A stretch of 64,000 nucleotides of DNA from Puccinia triticina. Its lineage: Eukaryota > Basidiomycota > Pucciniomycetes > Pucciniales > Pucciniaceae. A model generated the notes under the pieces. That model ran no database searches. It saw only the letters and a program-made list of their open reading frames with translations, and was not told the DNA's origin. Each line of letters opens with the position of its first letter. The first letter of the stretch is position 1. The stretch spans positions 6,014,001-6,078,000 of the forward strand of contig NC_070566.1 of NCBI RefSeq assembly GCF_026914185.1. The letters run 5' to 3'. This document shows, piece after piece, positions 1 through 9,887 of the stretch. Made by a program: the position numbers and the translations under genes.

Positions 1-1194
1 ATCGGTTGTATGTTGTGTCATGTTTCTCTTTCCTTGTTCTTCAATTGACATTTGTTTTCTTTTTAGTCTTCTCTTCTTTCTTCCTCCTCATCATCCCAAT
101 CCTTGTCGTGCTCTTCTCTTTTTGTCATGTTTGCCTTCAGGTACTTTTTTTCCTTTTTTGTTTCTTTCTTTGTTTTTGCTCCTTGTTTCCTTTGTCTGAT
201 AAATTGCAATCTTCAGTTTGATATTTAACAGAAGTTTTCTCCACCAAAAGTGGGAAACTCGTCACACAAGTTTGCCAACCTATGGCCCAAGTCTGCCCTG
301 CGGGGAGTTTGCTTCGCGTGGCTGGCCCCCTACAGCCGCAGACTTGTGTTAAATTTGGTGAAACCAGTTTAATTTCATTTTTTTGAAATACAGAGCACTC
401 GTACACTTAATGGTTTGACATTGCGCGCTATAGTGTAAATCCTCAGGGGTTAATACAAAAGGACAACTAAAGGCCAAAAATTTGAAACTAATTATTTAAG
501 AAGTGGGTGAAATATTTCTTGACTGATTTAAACTAGCTGGAAGAGAAGGAGAAGGAAGATTAGGAAGTAAAGAGGGATAGTCAAGGATTCCAGTGGCGTC
601 TCCTGCAATTTTGGATTTCACTTTCCGTTGTTGGGAATGTTTTGGACCAAGGGGCATGGGCAAACTTTTGATTGAGTTTGTTAATTGTCATTTTTTTGTT
701 TGGCAATCTATGACCATGTAAAAGGCATAGTACCAAAACTGGGCCGCTATGCTAAACTAGCCGTAGCAAGAGCTATCCGCTAGTTTAGTGTTGCGTAGTT
801 CCTGGCACAATGCCGTTAGCGGTAGCGCCGCTGCGGGGCCACTACTCTATGCTAGCAGGCGCTATCCGCTTTTGAGCAGCTAATTAGCACTGCCAGCGTC
901 AATAGTGCTGATAGAGGCCCTGTAGTTTTTAGTGGAGCCTGTTAGCAGTAGCGGGAAATCACTGACTGCTAATGGAAAACCCCGTTGGTGGTAGTGTTGC
1001 TCCGCTAAAATACCTACTGAAAGTAGTTTAGCTGCCCACCGTTGGGCATACACAGCAGGTTTGAGTAGCAAGAGGCTGGGTATTTCAAGTATTAGAGTTG
1101 TTGTTTCCATGGCATTTGCTACATAGTGGATTTTTTTACGGGTTTACTTCGCGCACAGAGGGAAACTCGTTGCGCACGGGAATTTCCGTTGACT
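1..1194. other. Intergenic, hairpin and repeat-rich DNA
   Basis: No coding exon is supportable here. The first 230 bases are pyrimidine-rich and low in complexity. A hairpin of the AAGTC...GACTTGTGTTAA type lies at about 258-352. From about 740 to 1090 there are many short copies of GCTA/TAGC-type words (GCTATGCTAAACTAG, GCTATCCGCTAGTTTAG), like a decayed foldback element. A similar start (GGGCC..CTATGCTAAA) recurs at about 46630. Confidence 0.5.
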
Positions 1195-1212
1195 CGACGT
1201 CACGTGACGTCG
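1195..1212. repeat. 18-bp perfect palindrome
   Basis: The sequence CGACGTCACGTGACGTCG is its own reverse complement. It contains a CACGTG E-box core flanked by two GACGTC half-sites. It abuts the left end of the foldback element that starts at 1212, so it may be part of the insertion junction rather than a regulatory site. Confidence 0.7.
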
Positions 1213-2000
1213 GGCCCCCCTCCGTGCGCGCCACCAGCTGCCCTCAAAAAACTATCCGCACACGGGGGTGCCGTGCGGTGACAGGTGGCCGGGTTGAGAC
1301 ACTCCGGCCATCCGGAGGAAACAATACCCTTGATGACCGGCACAGACCGGTCATCAAGAGGCTACATCCCTCTCAATGACTGGCATAGACCGGTCATCAA
1401 GAGGCTAAATCCCTCTGTATCCTCTCGATGACCGGTCTACTCCGGTCATCGGGAGGGATGTAACCTCCTGATGACCGGTCTATTCCGGTCATCAAGAGGG
1501 ATGTAGTGACCGGAGTAGAACGGTCATTGAGAGAACACATCCCTCTCGATGACTGGCATAGACCGGTCATTGAGAGCAGACATCCCCCTTGATGACCGGT
1601 CTGTACCGGTCATCGAGGGGACACATCCCTCTCGATGACCTGACCAGTCTATGCCGGTCATCGAGAGGGATGTAGCCTCTTGATGACCGGTCCGTGCCGG
1701 TCATTGAGAGGGATGTAGCCTCTTGATGACCGGTCTGTACCGGTCATTGAGGGGGATGTGTCCTCTCGATGACCTGACCGGAATGCCGGTCATCGAGAGG
1801 AATGTAGCCTCTCGATGACCGGTCCGTGCCGGTCATCGAGAGGGATGTAGCCTCTCGATGACCGGTCTGTACCGGTCATCAAGGGTATTGTTTCCTCCGG
1901 ATGGCCGGAGTGTTTCAACCCGGCCACCTGTCACCGCACGGCACCCCCATGTGCGGATAGTTTTTTTAGGGCAGCAGGTGGCGCGCACGGAGGGGGGCCC
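1212..2000. mobile_element. Foldback element with long TIRs and palindromic array
   Basis: The ends GGGCCCCCCTCCGTGCGCGCC and its reverse complement define terminal inverted repeats of about 130 bp (1212-1340 and 1870-2000), with only scattered mismatches. The interior is an array of short palindromic units built on GATGACCGGTCT.T.CCGGTCATC followed by (A/G)AGAGGGATGTAGCCTCT. No transposase is present, so it is non-autonomous. It interrupts a LINE ORF1 zinc knuckle at 2000/2001. I could not see a target-site duplication. Confidence 0.75.
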
Positions 2001-2243
2001 TGCTGTGTGGCCAAGTTTCCAGCATTGGAAACATTGGGGTATTGATTGGACGTAGTGGGCTCCTCTGTACAGTTTGTTTTGACGGAATAATCCTGCTTTT
2101 TTGATCTTCAATGCAATTTTCTTGTCTAGTAACTGTAATACAATGGCACCATTTTTATTCCCGTTAACTGTTGCATTGTTTAGCCAGAACGCTGATTGCA
2201 TTAAACCTGGATCAATCCAATGGTGAGTACCAAGGGCCTCCAA
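2001..2243 (-). pseudogene. LINE ORF1 (gag-like) zinc-knuckle fragment
   Basis: Read on the minus strand, about 80 residues resemble the end of the gag-like ORF1 protein of fungal non-LTR retrotransposons. There is an alternation of VLQLLDKKIALKI, then GLF....LYRGAHYV, then a CCHC-type knuckle starting QCFQCWKLGHTA. The knuckle has C, C and H at CX2CX4H spacing, but the last Cys is missing because the foldback element 1212-2000 begins there. No reverse transcriptase is visible nearby. The family assignment rests on the motif pattern and is moderately sure. Confidence 0.55.
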
Positions 2244-3060
2244 GTGGTTTCAGTTTTTCAGAGCACTCTTTTAGCCACAGTTTCCCTTAGATCCAGACAT
2301 GACCTTTTGGACATACGGAGCACTACTTATAGCCAATTTAATTGGTTGCAGCGCGCATCCTGGGGACCCAGATTAACTGGGATGGGCAGTGTGCGGTGGT
2401 GTAGGCAACCACCAAATACTCAACTCAACGGCCAACATCTTACAATTTGGAAGTGGCGGGGGATTCTTACCTTGCTGTCACAGGGATGGGATCCTGCAAG
2501 CATACATGGTTAGAGATCTGTGCTCAGTGTCTCAATCCACACTTCCCTCCAAAACCAAGAAACTTTTGCCTTGACCCTAACTCAAAATTCATCATATAAA
2601 AACCCAAGCAATACATATTATAATGTTTCAAATTGCACAATGAAGCTCTTCAACCTACTCCAACTGCTCACTGTAATCCTAATCAGTGTATCACTCATTT
2701 ATCCCCTGTTACGCCTCAGTCCCTATTTACCCAAAATATTGGTTATGATATAAATACATAAACAATACATGATGTAATCCAATTCAAAGAGCACTGAATG
2801 GAATCGCTGATTGGTTATGATCAGCTAGTGTGCACTGCTACTGATCTAGGATCAGTACTGATCATTACACTGCCCTGATCATTTCCAATGTTGATCCTCA
2901 TGAGGATCTGCTTCCCTTGAGCGCTTCCAGTTCCCCCCTGGTACTGAAGCGCCTCCAAGCGCCTCATGTTCCCTCCTGCTCTTTCCTCTCTATATAAACA
3001 CGCCCCCCAGGACTGTTTATCCCTCAGAATATCATTACAGCAAAGTTTAACCCATACTAT
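2244..3060. other. Intergenic, no gene seen
   Basis: AT-rich unique-looking sequence. A cluster of TGATCA/GATC words lies at 2815-2885 (GATCAGTACTGATC, ACTGATCCTAGATCAG), as in a small foldback. No splice-able coding exon was recognised. Confidence 0.4.
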
Positions 3061-3067
3061 AGTCAAC

Positions 3068-3471
3068 GGTGGGTAGTTACGGTATGGTTATCAGTAACGT
3101 ACCAATATTGTAACGGTTTTTCTCTTGTTACCGTTACTGTTAACCGTAATGGAAGTGTGTTACGATATCGCACACCCAGGATGTATGGCATGTAACATCT
3201 GTTAGAATATCTGCCCGCACGGAGGGGCAGATATCGGACTGCATATGATCCAGAGGGGGCCATTTGCCCCTCTTTATCTCGTTAACCGGTGGTTAACGCG
3301 TTATGCTACTAGTAACGCAAGTAACGCACCAGAAAAATCAGGCCCCTTACAACACGGGCCCGGGGTTACAACTAGTTGTTACTAGTAGCGCCAACGCCTG
3401 AGCGCAGTTACGGCAAGTGTTACGCTACACAGAAAACGGCGGTTATTGTAGTGTATTGTAACTACCCACCG
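3068..3471. mobile_element. MITE-like element with 14-bp TIRs
   Basis: The ends are CGGTGGGTAGTTAC at 3067-3080 and its exact reverse complement GTAACTACCCACCG at 3458-3471. The interior is rich in GTTAC/GTAAC and CGTTA words (for example TGTTACCGTTACTGTTAACCG). About 405 bp with no coding capacity, so non-autonomous. A related GTTACGTTAC-rich block occurs inside the repeat at 31312-31907. The target duplication is not clear. Confidence 0.6.
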
Positions 3472-4651
3472 CTGCTATAATTAAACAGTGCTTTCATTCT
3501 CACCCATCTTTCAATTCAGGAATAAAATCAACTCTTGATTACCCTTACCTTTCTATAGGTAAAACCACGAACCCAAGTTGAGTTATTCCTTGGAGGCCTA
3601 TTAACACCCTGTGTTGATCTGGATGCGCCTTAATTGAGCAAGCCTCTCAGTAAAGATTACTGATAGAGTGAAAACTTTTACAGGTCTTACCACAAACCCA
3701 TTGGCCCATCCTTGGAATCTTATACTATCATCTTGCTAGTAACAACCCTCTCAGACGCGGTTAGTTACCTACAGGCTGACACAATGGGCATGAGACAAAG
3801 CTGTCAACTGGAAACTCTCCGTTGAGAGTGTCTGGTGGACACCAAAACTGTTTTCCATCGGACACTCTGGCTGGAGTGTCTGATGGATGTTTGCAAACAA
3901 GTCTCCAGTGTGTTGTGCTGAATGTGTGGGCCCCTTCAGCATATCTGGCATGTTGTAGCCGGTAGCAACTGCCCTAGATACAGCCATACCCCCACCCCCT
4001 CCTGTGTTTGATTCTGGCCCGCTGCCCCCCCCCCCCCGCTCGCTAATCATCCATCCACCGCCAGCCCATCGGGCCACCCACAGTCAACCACCCCCCACAC
4101 ACCCGGGCCAGTAGGGCTGGCCTAATATTTTGACCAAAAGGGCATGGTGGCTGACATCCCGCTGATGTTTACTCACCATCCAGCGGATGCATACAAGAGA
4201 AATGTCCGCCATTGCGCAATGCAAGTGGCATCCAGCGGACATTTCCTGCCGCGCCAGAGCTGGACATCTTTGGACATGTCCAAATGCATGTCCAATCAAT
4301 GTCCGCGACGGCCCGTGGTGTAGTCAGTTCTCTCTGTTAGAAGGATGAGAAGGAAAAAACAACAAGAGGAAAAAGAGAAGAGGCTTACCTGGTTCAGAGA
4401 GACTGCTAGTCAGTTCTCTGCTGAACCAGGGAAGGACAGGAGTCAATCTAAATGTAATTATGTGACATGTGGGAGTCACTTGCGACTCCTTGTGAACCCC
4501 AAGGGAGGAGGGGGGTTTACAGTGAGCCTGGAAAGTTCTAGCTCCAAACTCTGTGGGGCTATAGTTCTTGGAGCTAGCGGGGAGAGAGAAAGTCTCTCTG
4601 GAAGTACAACTGTGAAAATAATGAAGAGAGAGAAATGGAGAGGGTGCTCAC
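3472..4651. other. Intergenic, short inverted repeats only
   Basis: No gene recognised. Local symmetrical stretches include the GGACACTC/GAGTGTC words at 3820-3885 and the GGACAT/ATGTCC words at 4140-4310. There is a poly-C run at 4027-4038. The purine-rich plus-strand reading frame 4345-4671 has no recognisable domain and ends inside a GGTACC-rich repeat. Confidence 0.4.
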
Positions 4652-4780
4652 TAGGGACGGTATCCAGGTAGCACACCGCTTTTCCAGCCAAAACCAGGTA
4701 CCTAGTACCGCACCTGGCGCCGCCGGGCGGGTGCGAGCGGTACCAGGTACCCCCCAACAGGTACCGGTTGACATTCTCTA
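4652..4780. repeat. Short GGTACC-rich dispersed element
   Basis: About 129 bp bounded by TAGGGACGGTATCC and GGTACCGGTTGACATTCTCTA, with several GGTACC and ACCAGGTACC words inside. The termini resemble those of the TAGAG...CTCTA-bounded GGTACC elements at 31312-31907, 35495-35620 and 48087-48843. A TA dinucleotide at each edge suggests a TA target site. Confidence 0.5.
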
Positions 4781-4907
4781 AGCTGAGTTCCAATAGCATA
4801 ATTTGGCTGAGTAGGTCCACAGGAGCTGAGGGGCAGGCTCGGTGAGGCTAAATATTTTTCTTCCAGCCATTCATGATCTCTTTCTCCGCCAAATATTGAA
4901 CTTTGTG

Positions 4908-4990
4908 CATAAGTCCCTCCCTGCGGGAGGGGCTGCTTTGCGGCCAGCCACAGTGAGCCTCCCAGAAGGGGGGACGTGTGTTAAGTTAGA
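4908..4990. repeat. Hairpin of the AAGTCCC/GTGTTAAGTTAG family
   Basis: Stem AAGTCCCTCCC pairs imperfectly with GGGGGGACGTGTG, followed by the tail GTGTTAAGTTAG. The same tail follows a hairpin at about 20310-20380 and, with small changes, at 258-352. Confidence 0.5.
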
Positions 4991-5044
4991 TGGCTTCCAT
5001 ATCTTCTTCTCCAATTTTAGTCACTCGGTTTGAGGCATTCATCC

Positions 5045-7228
5045 CCTGTGGTTGCTTGGTACCATTCAGTAGTTTCACCTGCATCATGTCTCTGATGCTT
5101 CAGCTTGTCTCAGGGGCCAGCTCAAATTTTCTCTGCTGACGGCAGCGTTGCCCTTCTCTTGTTTTACAAAGCCATGGCCTTGCACGTACACACCGGGACA
5201 AGTGGGTCGCCCACCAATCGTCCTCCGTGGCGCCCGGCTGCCTCTGCAAGAGATTTACGCCTGCATGTCGTGATTTTGCCACATGTAGGCTGGGCGTTGC
5301 CACCCACCGTTCATATGTCGTACAGGTCAGGCGCCCCCCATACGGCCATTGGACAACACCTATGACTTGCGACGCAGAGGCGTGTGGCAAATTCACGACG
5401 GGCGCACGCCCGCTGAGGTCGTTCGCATGATGTCGGCCCTGTCCGCCTGATGCTGTCCTCATCCGCGCCGTGTAGGAACGTTGGGGATGCCGAGGAAGGG
5501 TGTGAGGAGGGTGTTTTGAAGGGCGCGGTACATGTGGCCATGTGAGGCCTGGCTGTCCACCGGGGGCCGCTCCTGCGTCGCCCCCGGCGCCTGGCAAGAA
5601 TGCGATGAGACGACAGCAAGGGGTGTCCCCGCCGCGGTCTGGGGCCACGACCAGCAGAGTAGCCGCAGGCAAATAGCAGGAGGCTCACGTTGTGAAGCTC
5701 GCCGGTTTCAAGAGAAGGAAAGGTGCGAGCAAACTTAGTTGCTGATCCATTGCAGGGAGAAGGTGGTCTATTTATAGACCAAGGGATGAGACGGCTCGAC
5801 AATAGGAAGAGATAGAGAGAAGATAAGAATAGAGGAGACTCATTGGATGAGCTCGTGAGGGATTCGAGAAGATACAAAGGAAGGCCGGACTTGGAGAAGT
5901 CCGGGCTGGATTTGGTAAACTAATGTACATGCTTCGAGATAACAAGAGAAAGAGAGATAATACAGAAGGCCGCGAACGGCTTGCATAAGGGATATCGGGC
6001 CGAGAGCGGCGAACAACAGACTAGGATATTTGACTAAGAGTAGCGAAGAAAAGAAGACCGAGAGCGGCCAGAAGTGTAGAAGAGACTGCAGAGGGCAATA
6101 CCTTATGACCCGGAGGAGCGGCCGTTGCCTTAAGTGGAAGCCGGGGCTTCACATCACCCCCTCCGAGCTTCCAAGCTTCCAAGCTTGGTTTAGGCGAAAG
6201 GGATTTGTCCGCGGGCTCGTCGTTGTGCCTTGTTGTTGCCTGCGAGAATTCCAGTAGCCTTGTGCACATTGATGCTGAACTGTAATTTAGAAGCTGATCC
6301 GTGATATCTTTTGAGACGGTTCCCGTTAGTAGTAGACTTGTGAATCAGCGGGCTCAGCCAGTGATGGCATATTAGATTTGGTGGGGGGGGGATCCGGGAT
6401 GACCTTTGGTGAGGGCTTGTATAGTGAGGATCAGGGAGGAAGCGGAGGGGAAGACAAGGGGGAGATGAGCAGAGAGTGATGGTTGTCGGTGAAGAGGCTG
6501 CAGCGGTGGTGGGATGGGGGCACATCAAGTGGGCTTGAGGGGTGGCACAGAAGAGCCGAAACGGAGCGGGTTATATAGCCAAGTTCCCCTAGTGGGTGAT
6601 GGGGGTAGCCCTAAGTGGGTGATTGGTGTGTGTTGCGGCTCCACAGCATCACTAAATACTGCGGCGCCACCGCGGAGAAATGGGTGATCAAACCACCGGC
6701 CTGCTCACTGGCCGGCGCATCCCGTCGAGCTCGTGAGTCCTCGCGTACACGTGGCGCCGAGCAGTCGAGGCCGACTGCTTGGCATCTGTGTGGCCACTGT
6801 GTGGCGCAGCGCTCATGGCATCTATCACCGGCGCGATCATGACCGGTGCAAAACGGCAGCGTCCTTACCTGACGCCGCCATAGGACGCCGCCCCAACCAA
6901 GACGCTTGGGTGGCATCGCCCACGGGCGCCGGACTGATGGTGTCAAGGGCAGCTGTCCACCTGCGGCCTATACTGGCGCCCCCACGGCCCTCACGACCCC
7001 AAGCGTGACATGGTGGCGTCAGTATGCCAACCTGGTCATCCTGGCGTACTGTACCGCCCACCTGGCGCATGTACGACTGAAGCGTCAGGTGGGCGCAGGC
7101 GCTTTTGCCGATTCGCCCGGGTGTGTAGGGTATAAAACACATTGCTTTGCTTGTTGTTTTCCCTGCATTCTTCCCTAATACTCTTAGTCACAAAATTATT
7201 AGCCTTCTTGAGCTTTCACGCCCCATGA
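5045..7228 (+). repeat. Leader-like repeat, copy A (LTR-like or promoter duplication)
   Basis: The two ends of this stretch match the region just upstream of the prolyl oligopeptidase (13440-13703). At the left, CTTGTCTCAG..GCCAGCTCAA is shared. At the right, TATAAAA (7131) is followed by CTCTTAGTCAC.AAATT and TTCTTGAG.TTTCAC. Copy A carries about 1.9 kb of GC-rich DNA in between that copy B lacks. Long overlapping frames occur on both strands at 5100-5877 and 6611-7178, but none shows a recognisable domain. It could be an LTR or a duplicated host promoter; I cannot tell which. Confidence 0.5.
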
Positions 7229-7252
7229 AGCAGACCAGCGTGGGAGGTTATA

Positions 7253-7680
7253 CAGCCAAAACCGAAAAGCTTGCGGGTCCGGCAGCCTGAAAATCCGACC
7301 AACAAAATTTTCCATTTAAGCAACCTCCCCTGTATCCTTCCAAACATTCTCATCTTTGCACTCCTTCCCTCTCTCCATCTCTCCCATACCCCCTACCCCC
7401 TCCCCATCAAAAATGCCCCCCGACTCTCCTCGCCCCCCCCGCTCATCCGGACCCACCCACAGCCCAGCCGCCGGAAACGCCCACCAGCCAGCCGGAACCA
7501 TCCACCCGCCAGCCCAACCGGAACCCAAACCGCCTCACATCCGCCGATACCAATACCGGTGAGTACCTCACCACCCCCTCCCTTCCCTCCATGCCTTCCC
7601 CCCCTGTTCCCAGCTCTCCACTCACCCGGACAGCTGACCCGATCATTTTTTCTTCTCCCCCCCCAGTCGGTCCCATCTGG
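7253..7680 (+). repeat. Left terminal inverted repeat with spliced leader
   Basis: Pairs with 12757-13184. It appears to hold the promoter and untranslated leader of the transposase: a donor-like CCGGTGAGTACC at about 7556 and a pyrimidine tract ending CCCCCCCCAG at about 7666 recur at mirrored positions in the right copy. Splice sites conserved in both arms suggest each arm acts as a transcription start for the gene next to it. A proline-rich open frame runs through it, but this probably reflects C-rich leader DNA. Confidence 0.7.
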
Positions 7681-7892
7681 AAGCCCGACCACAAAAAAGA
7701 CCCTACCCAACGTTATCCGCCAACAAGCCCTTCCGGAACCCCGACCGCAAGGATATAGCAATCCATTACCGGTGAGTCCGTCGCCGCCACTCTCTCCCTT
7801 CCCTCCAATCCATCCCCCCCTCTTCCTTGCCGTCCGATCACCGGGAAGCTCATTGGTTATTCTTGCCCCGATCGATTCCACTTCAGCACGTT

Positions 7893-9016
7893 ATGGTATT
7901 TGTTAAGTATGCCCCAGAGGTCAAGGCAATTGTTGTCAGACTCAGCCAGGGTGGTATGCGTCTTGCCGAGATCAATGCAACCATCGGCTACAACGTTTCG
8001 CCCGACTCCCTCACCCGTTGGAACGATTTATACCGCCGCACCAGGAATGTCGTTAGAGATCCGGCCCTCTATCTGGAGCGTGGCCGCCCGTTAGCATTTT
8101 CTCGTGAGGAGGCCGAGTTCGTATTGACGGCACTTGAGGCTGAGCCGACGCTATACTTGGATGAAATTCAGAGTCACATCCAGGCGATTACCGGCACTCG
8201 CCATCCGCTCAGCACCATTTCGGCGGAGTTGAGAACCCGGCTCCTCTTAACCAAAAAGGTGGCCCGAACCTATAACACCAATCAAGACAAGGCGGCTCGA
8301 TTCCGATTCACTGACCGCATTGGCCATTTCCCTGCGGAGTATTTGGTGTTTCTAGGTGAGTCCGCGCTGGTTCGGTGGTTTGTGAGATGTGTTTGAGGTC
8401 TAAATTGGTCTTACTCCTCCAGACGAATGTGGGGTTTCGCTTGGAACGCATGCTCGCAACACTGCGTGGGCACTGCAAGGCCGCCGCACAACTAGGATCC
8501 CGAAGGCGCTTTGAGCCAACCGAGTCACTGTAATGCCCGGGGTATTGTTGGACGGTCTGCTTGGGACCATAGCCCAGGTGGGATCCATGTGCCGCCTGGA
8601 CATGGAATATTTCATTGAGACTGTACTGGCAAGTCCAACTTCCTTATCCCTCAGCTAGGTTTCTTCGGTCCAAATAGCCTGACTCTGGTATGTACCCCCA
8701 GATGCCTGCAATGAATCCGTTCCCGGGTCGAAACAGCATCCTGGTGATGGATAATGCTCGGATCCACCACGGCGGTCGGGTTGTGCAGATTTGTGCAGAT
8801 GCAGGGGTATTACTCATGTACCTTCCAACCTACTCTCCCGACTACAACCCAATCGAAAAGGTATTCTCCGTCCTCAAGTCGCAATTGAAGCGAGCGCAGA
8901 TTCTCACTGGAACCCGCGCGGATGCGGAGATAATCAAGGAGTTTTTGCCCACGATTGTCACGCCGGATGTGATGAGAAGAATCTTCTTGGGAACTGGTTA
9001 CTCAGGCAGGGATTGA
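7893..9016 (+). pseudogene. Tc1/mariner-type DDE transposase, one in-frame stop
   Basis: Cut-and-paste transposase of the IS630/Tc1/mariner superfamily. The model is 7893-8355, 8423-8628 (GC donor at its end) and 8702-9016, together 328 codons. The N-terminal helix-turn-helix region has KYAPEVKAIVVRLSQGG; the first catalytic Asp lies across the first splice junction (FLDECGV), the second in VMDNARIHHGG, and the third acid in YSPDYNPIEKVFSVLK. An in-frame TGA at 8512-8514 breaks exon 2. The rest aligns well with the second mariner at 18100-19203, so the stop looks like a recent substitution, possibly CGA to TGA. Exon joints are inferred from motifs. Confidence 0.8.
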
Positions 9017-9023
9017 ACTCGGG

Positions 9024-9110
9024 TACTTCCTGGTGGCGCCTCCCTCCACTACATGATTTCATCCTCCCTCCACTATATGATTTCATCCTCCCTCCACTAT
9101 GATTTCATAG
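9024..9110. repeat. Three-copy tandem repeat
   Basis: Three consecutive copies of about 26 bp of the type CCTCCCTCCACTA..TGATTTCAT lie just past the transposase stop codon. The last copy is slightly shortened. Confidence 0.75.
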
Positions 9111-9329
9111 TGTTACACCTCCTCCTATTTTGTATGTTGACAGCACGCGCTGGGTCCCTCATGTGTGTCTATGATAGAGTTTTCACTCTATGTTACCCTC
9201 CATAGATATAAATACAATAACAATATACATTATTTTGTGGGCGCACGGAGTCAGATCACAGTTGAGCAGGCCTCCATGAGCGTGCAATCTACGCATGGGG
9301 ACTTTGTGAATTTTCCGTAGGCTTGGGCG

Positions 9330-9660
9330 TGCGGCTCCACAGTGCGGGGACTTAGCCGGAATTTGAATCCCTCAGTGGATCTCGCAGCAGTGCGGGGACT
9401 TAGCCGGAATTTTGGGCGTGCGGGGACTTAGCCGGAATTTGTTGGGCGTGCGGCTCCACAGTGCGGGGACTTAGCCGGAATTTGAATCCCTCAGTGGATC
9501 TCGCAGCTAAGTCCCCGCACTGCGGCTCCACAGTGCGGGGACTTAGCCGGAATTTGAATCACTCAGTGGATCTCGCAGTTGAATCTACGACCCTGCGGCT
9601 CCACAGTGAGGGGACTTAGCCGGAATCTGAATCACTCAGTGGATGGATCTCGCAGTTAAA
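9330..9660. repeat. Tandem array between the two transposon genes
   Basis: Repeated blocks containing GTGCGGGGACTTAGCCGG, AATTTGAATC.CTCAGTGG and ATCTCGCAG occur about five times, with spacing of roughly 58-90 bp where complete. At about 9500-9545 the unit is inverted (GCTAAGTCCCCGCACTGCGGC next to the direct form), giving a hairpin. It separates the 3' ends of two convergent genes, so it may act as a transcription barrier or a transposase binding array; this is inference. Confidence 0.7.
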
Positions 9661-9887
9661 TCTACGAGACCTTGATTTTTGGACATGGGTTATTAGGCTC
9701 TATCTGGTGAGCAATTAATTGCATGAGTCAACCAGAACTTTATGATGAATTGCATATAGGATCTGGGCCTAACTTGAGTGAGATACAACTAGGGACCAAG
9801 TGCCATATTAGGAAGTATGTGAAAGAAGATATTGCACGCATGGTGCTACTTACCACGGCAATCGCGCCGATTTGCCTGGAAATTCGC

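Noticed and set aside
4345..4671. 108-residue plus-strand frame starting MRRKKQQEEKEKRL
   Set aside because: Charged low-complexity start, no domain, and it runs into a GGTACC-rich repeat element.
5100..5877. Two overlapping minus-strand frames of about 190 residues
   Set aside because: GC-rich DNA inside the leader-like repeat; frames overlap each other and the plus-strand frames, and show no domain.
9330..9660. CRISPR-like direct repeats
   Set aside because: Units are adjacent or irregularly spaced, partly inverted, without unique spacers, and the DNA is eukaryotic.
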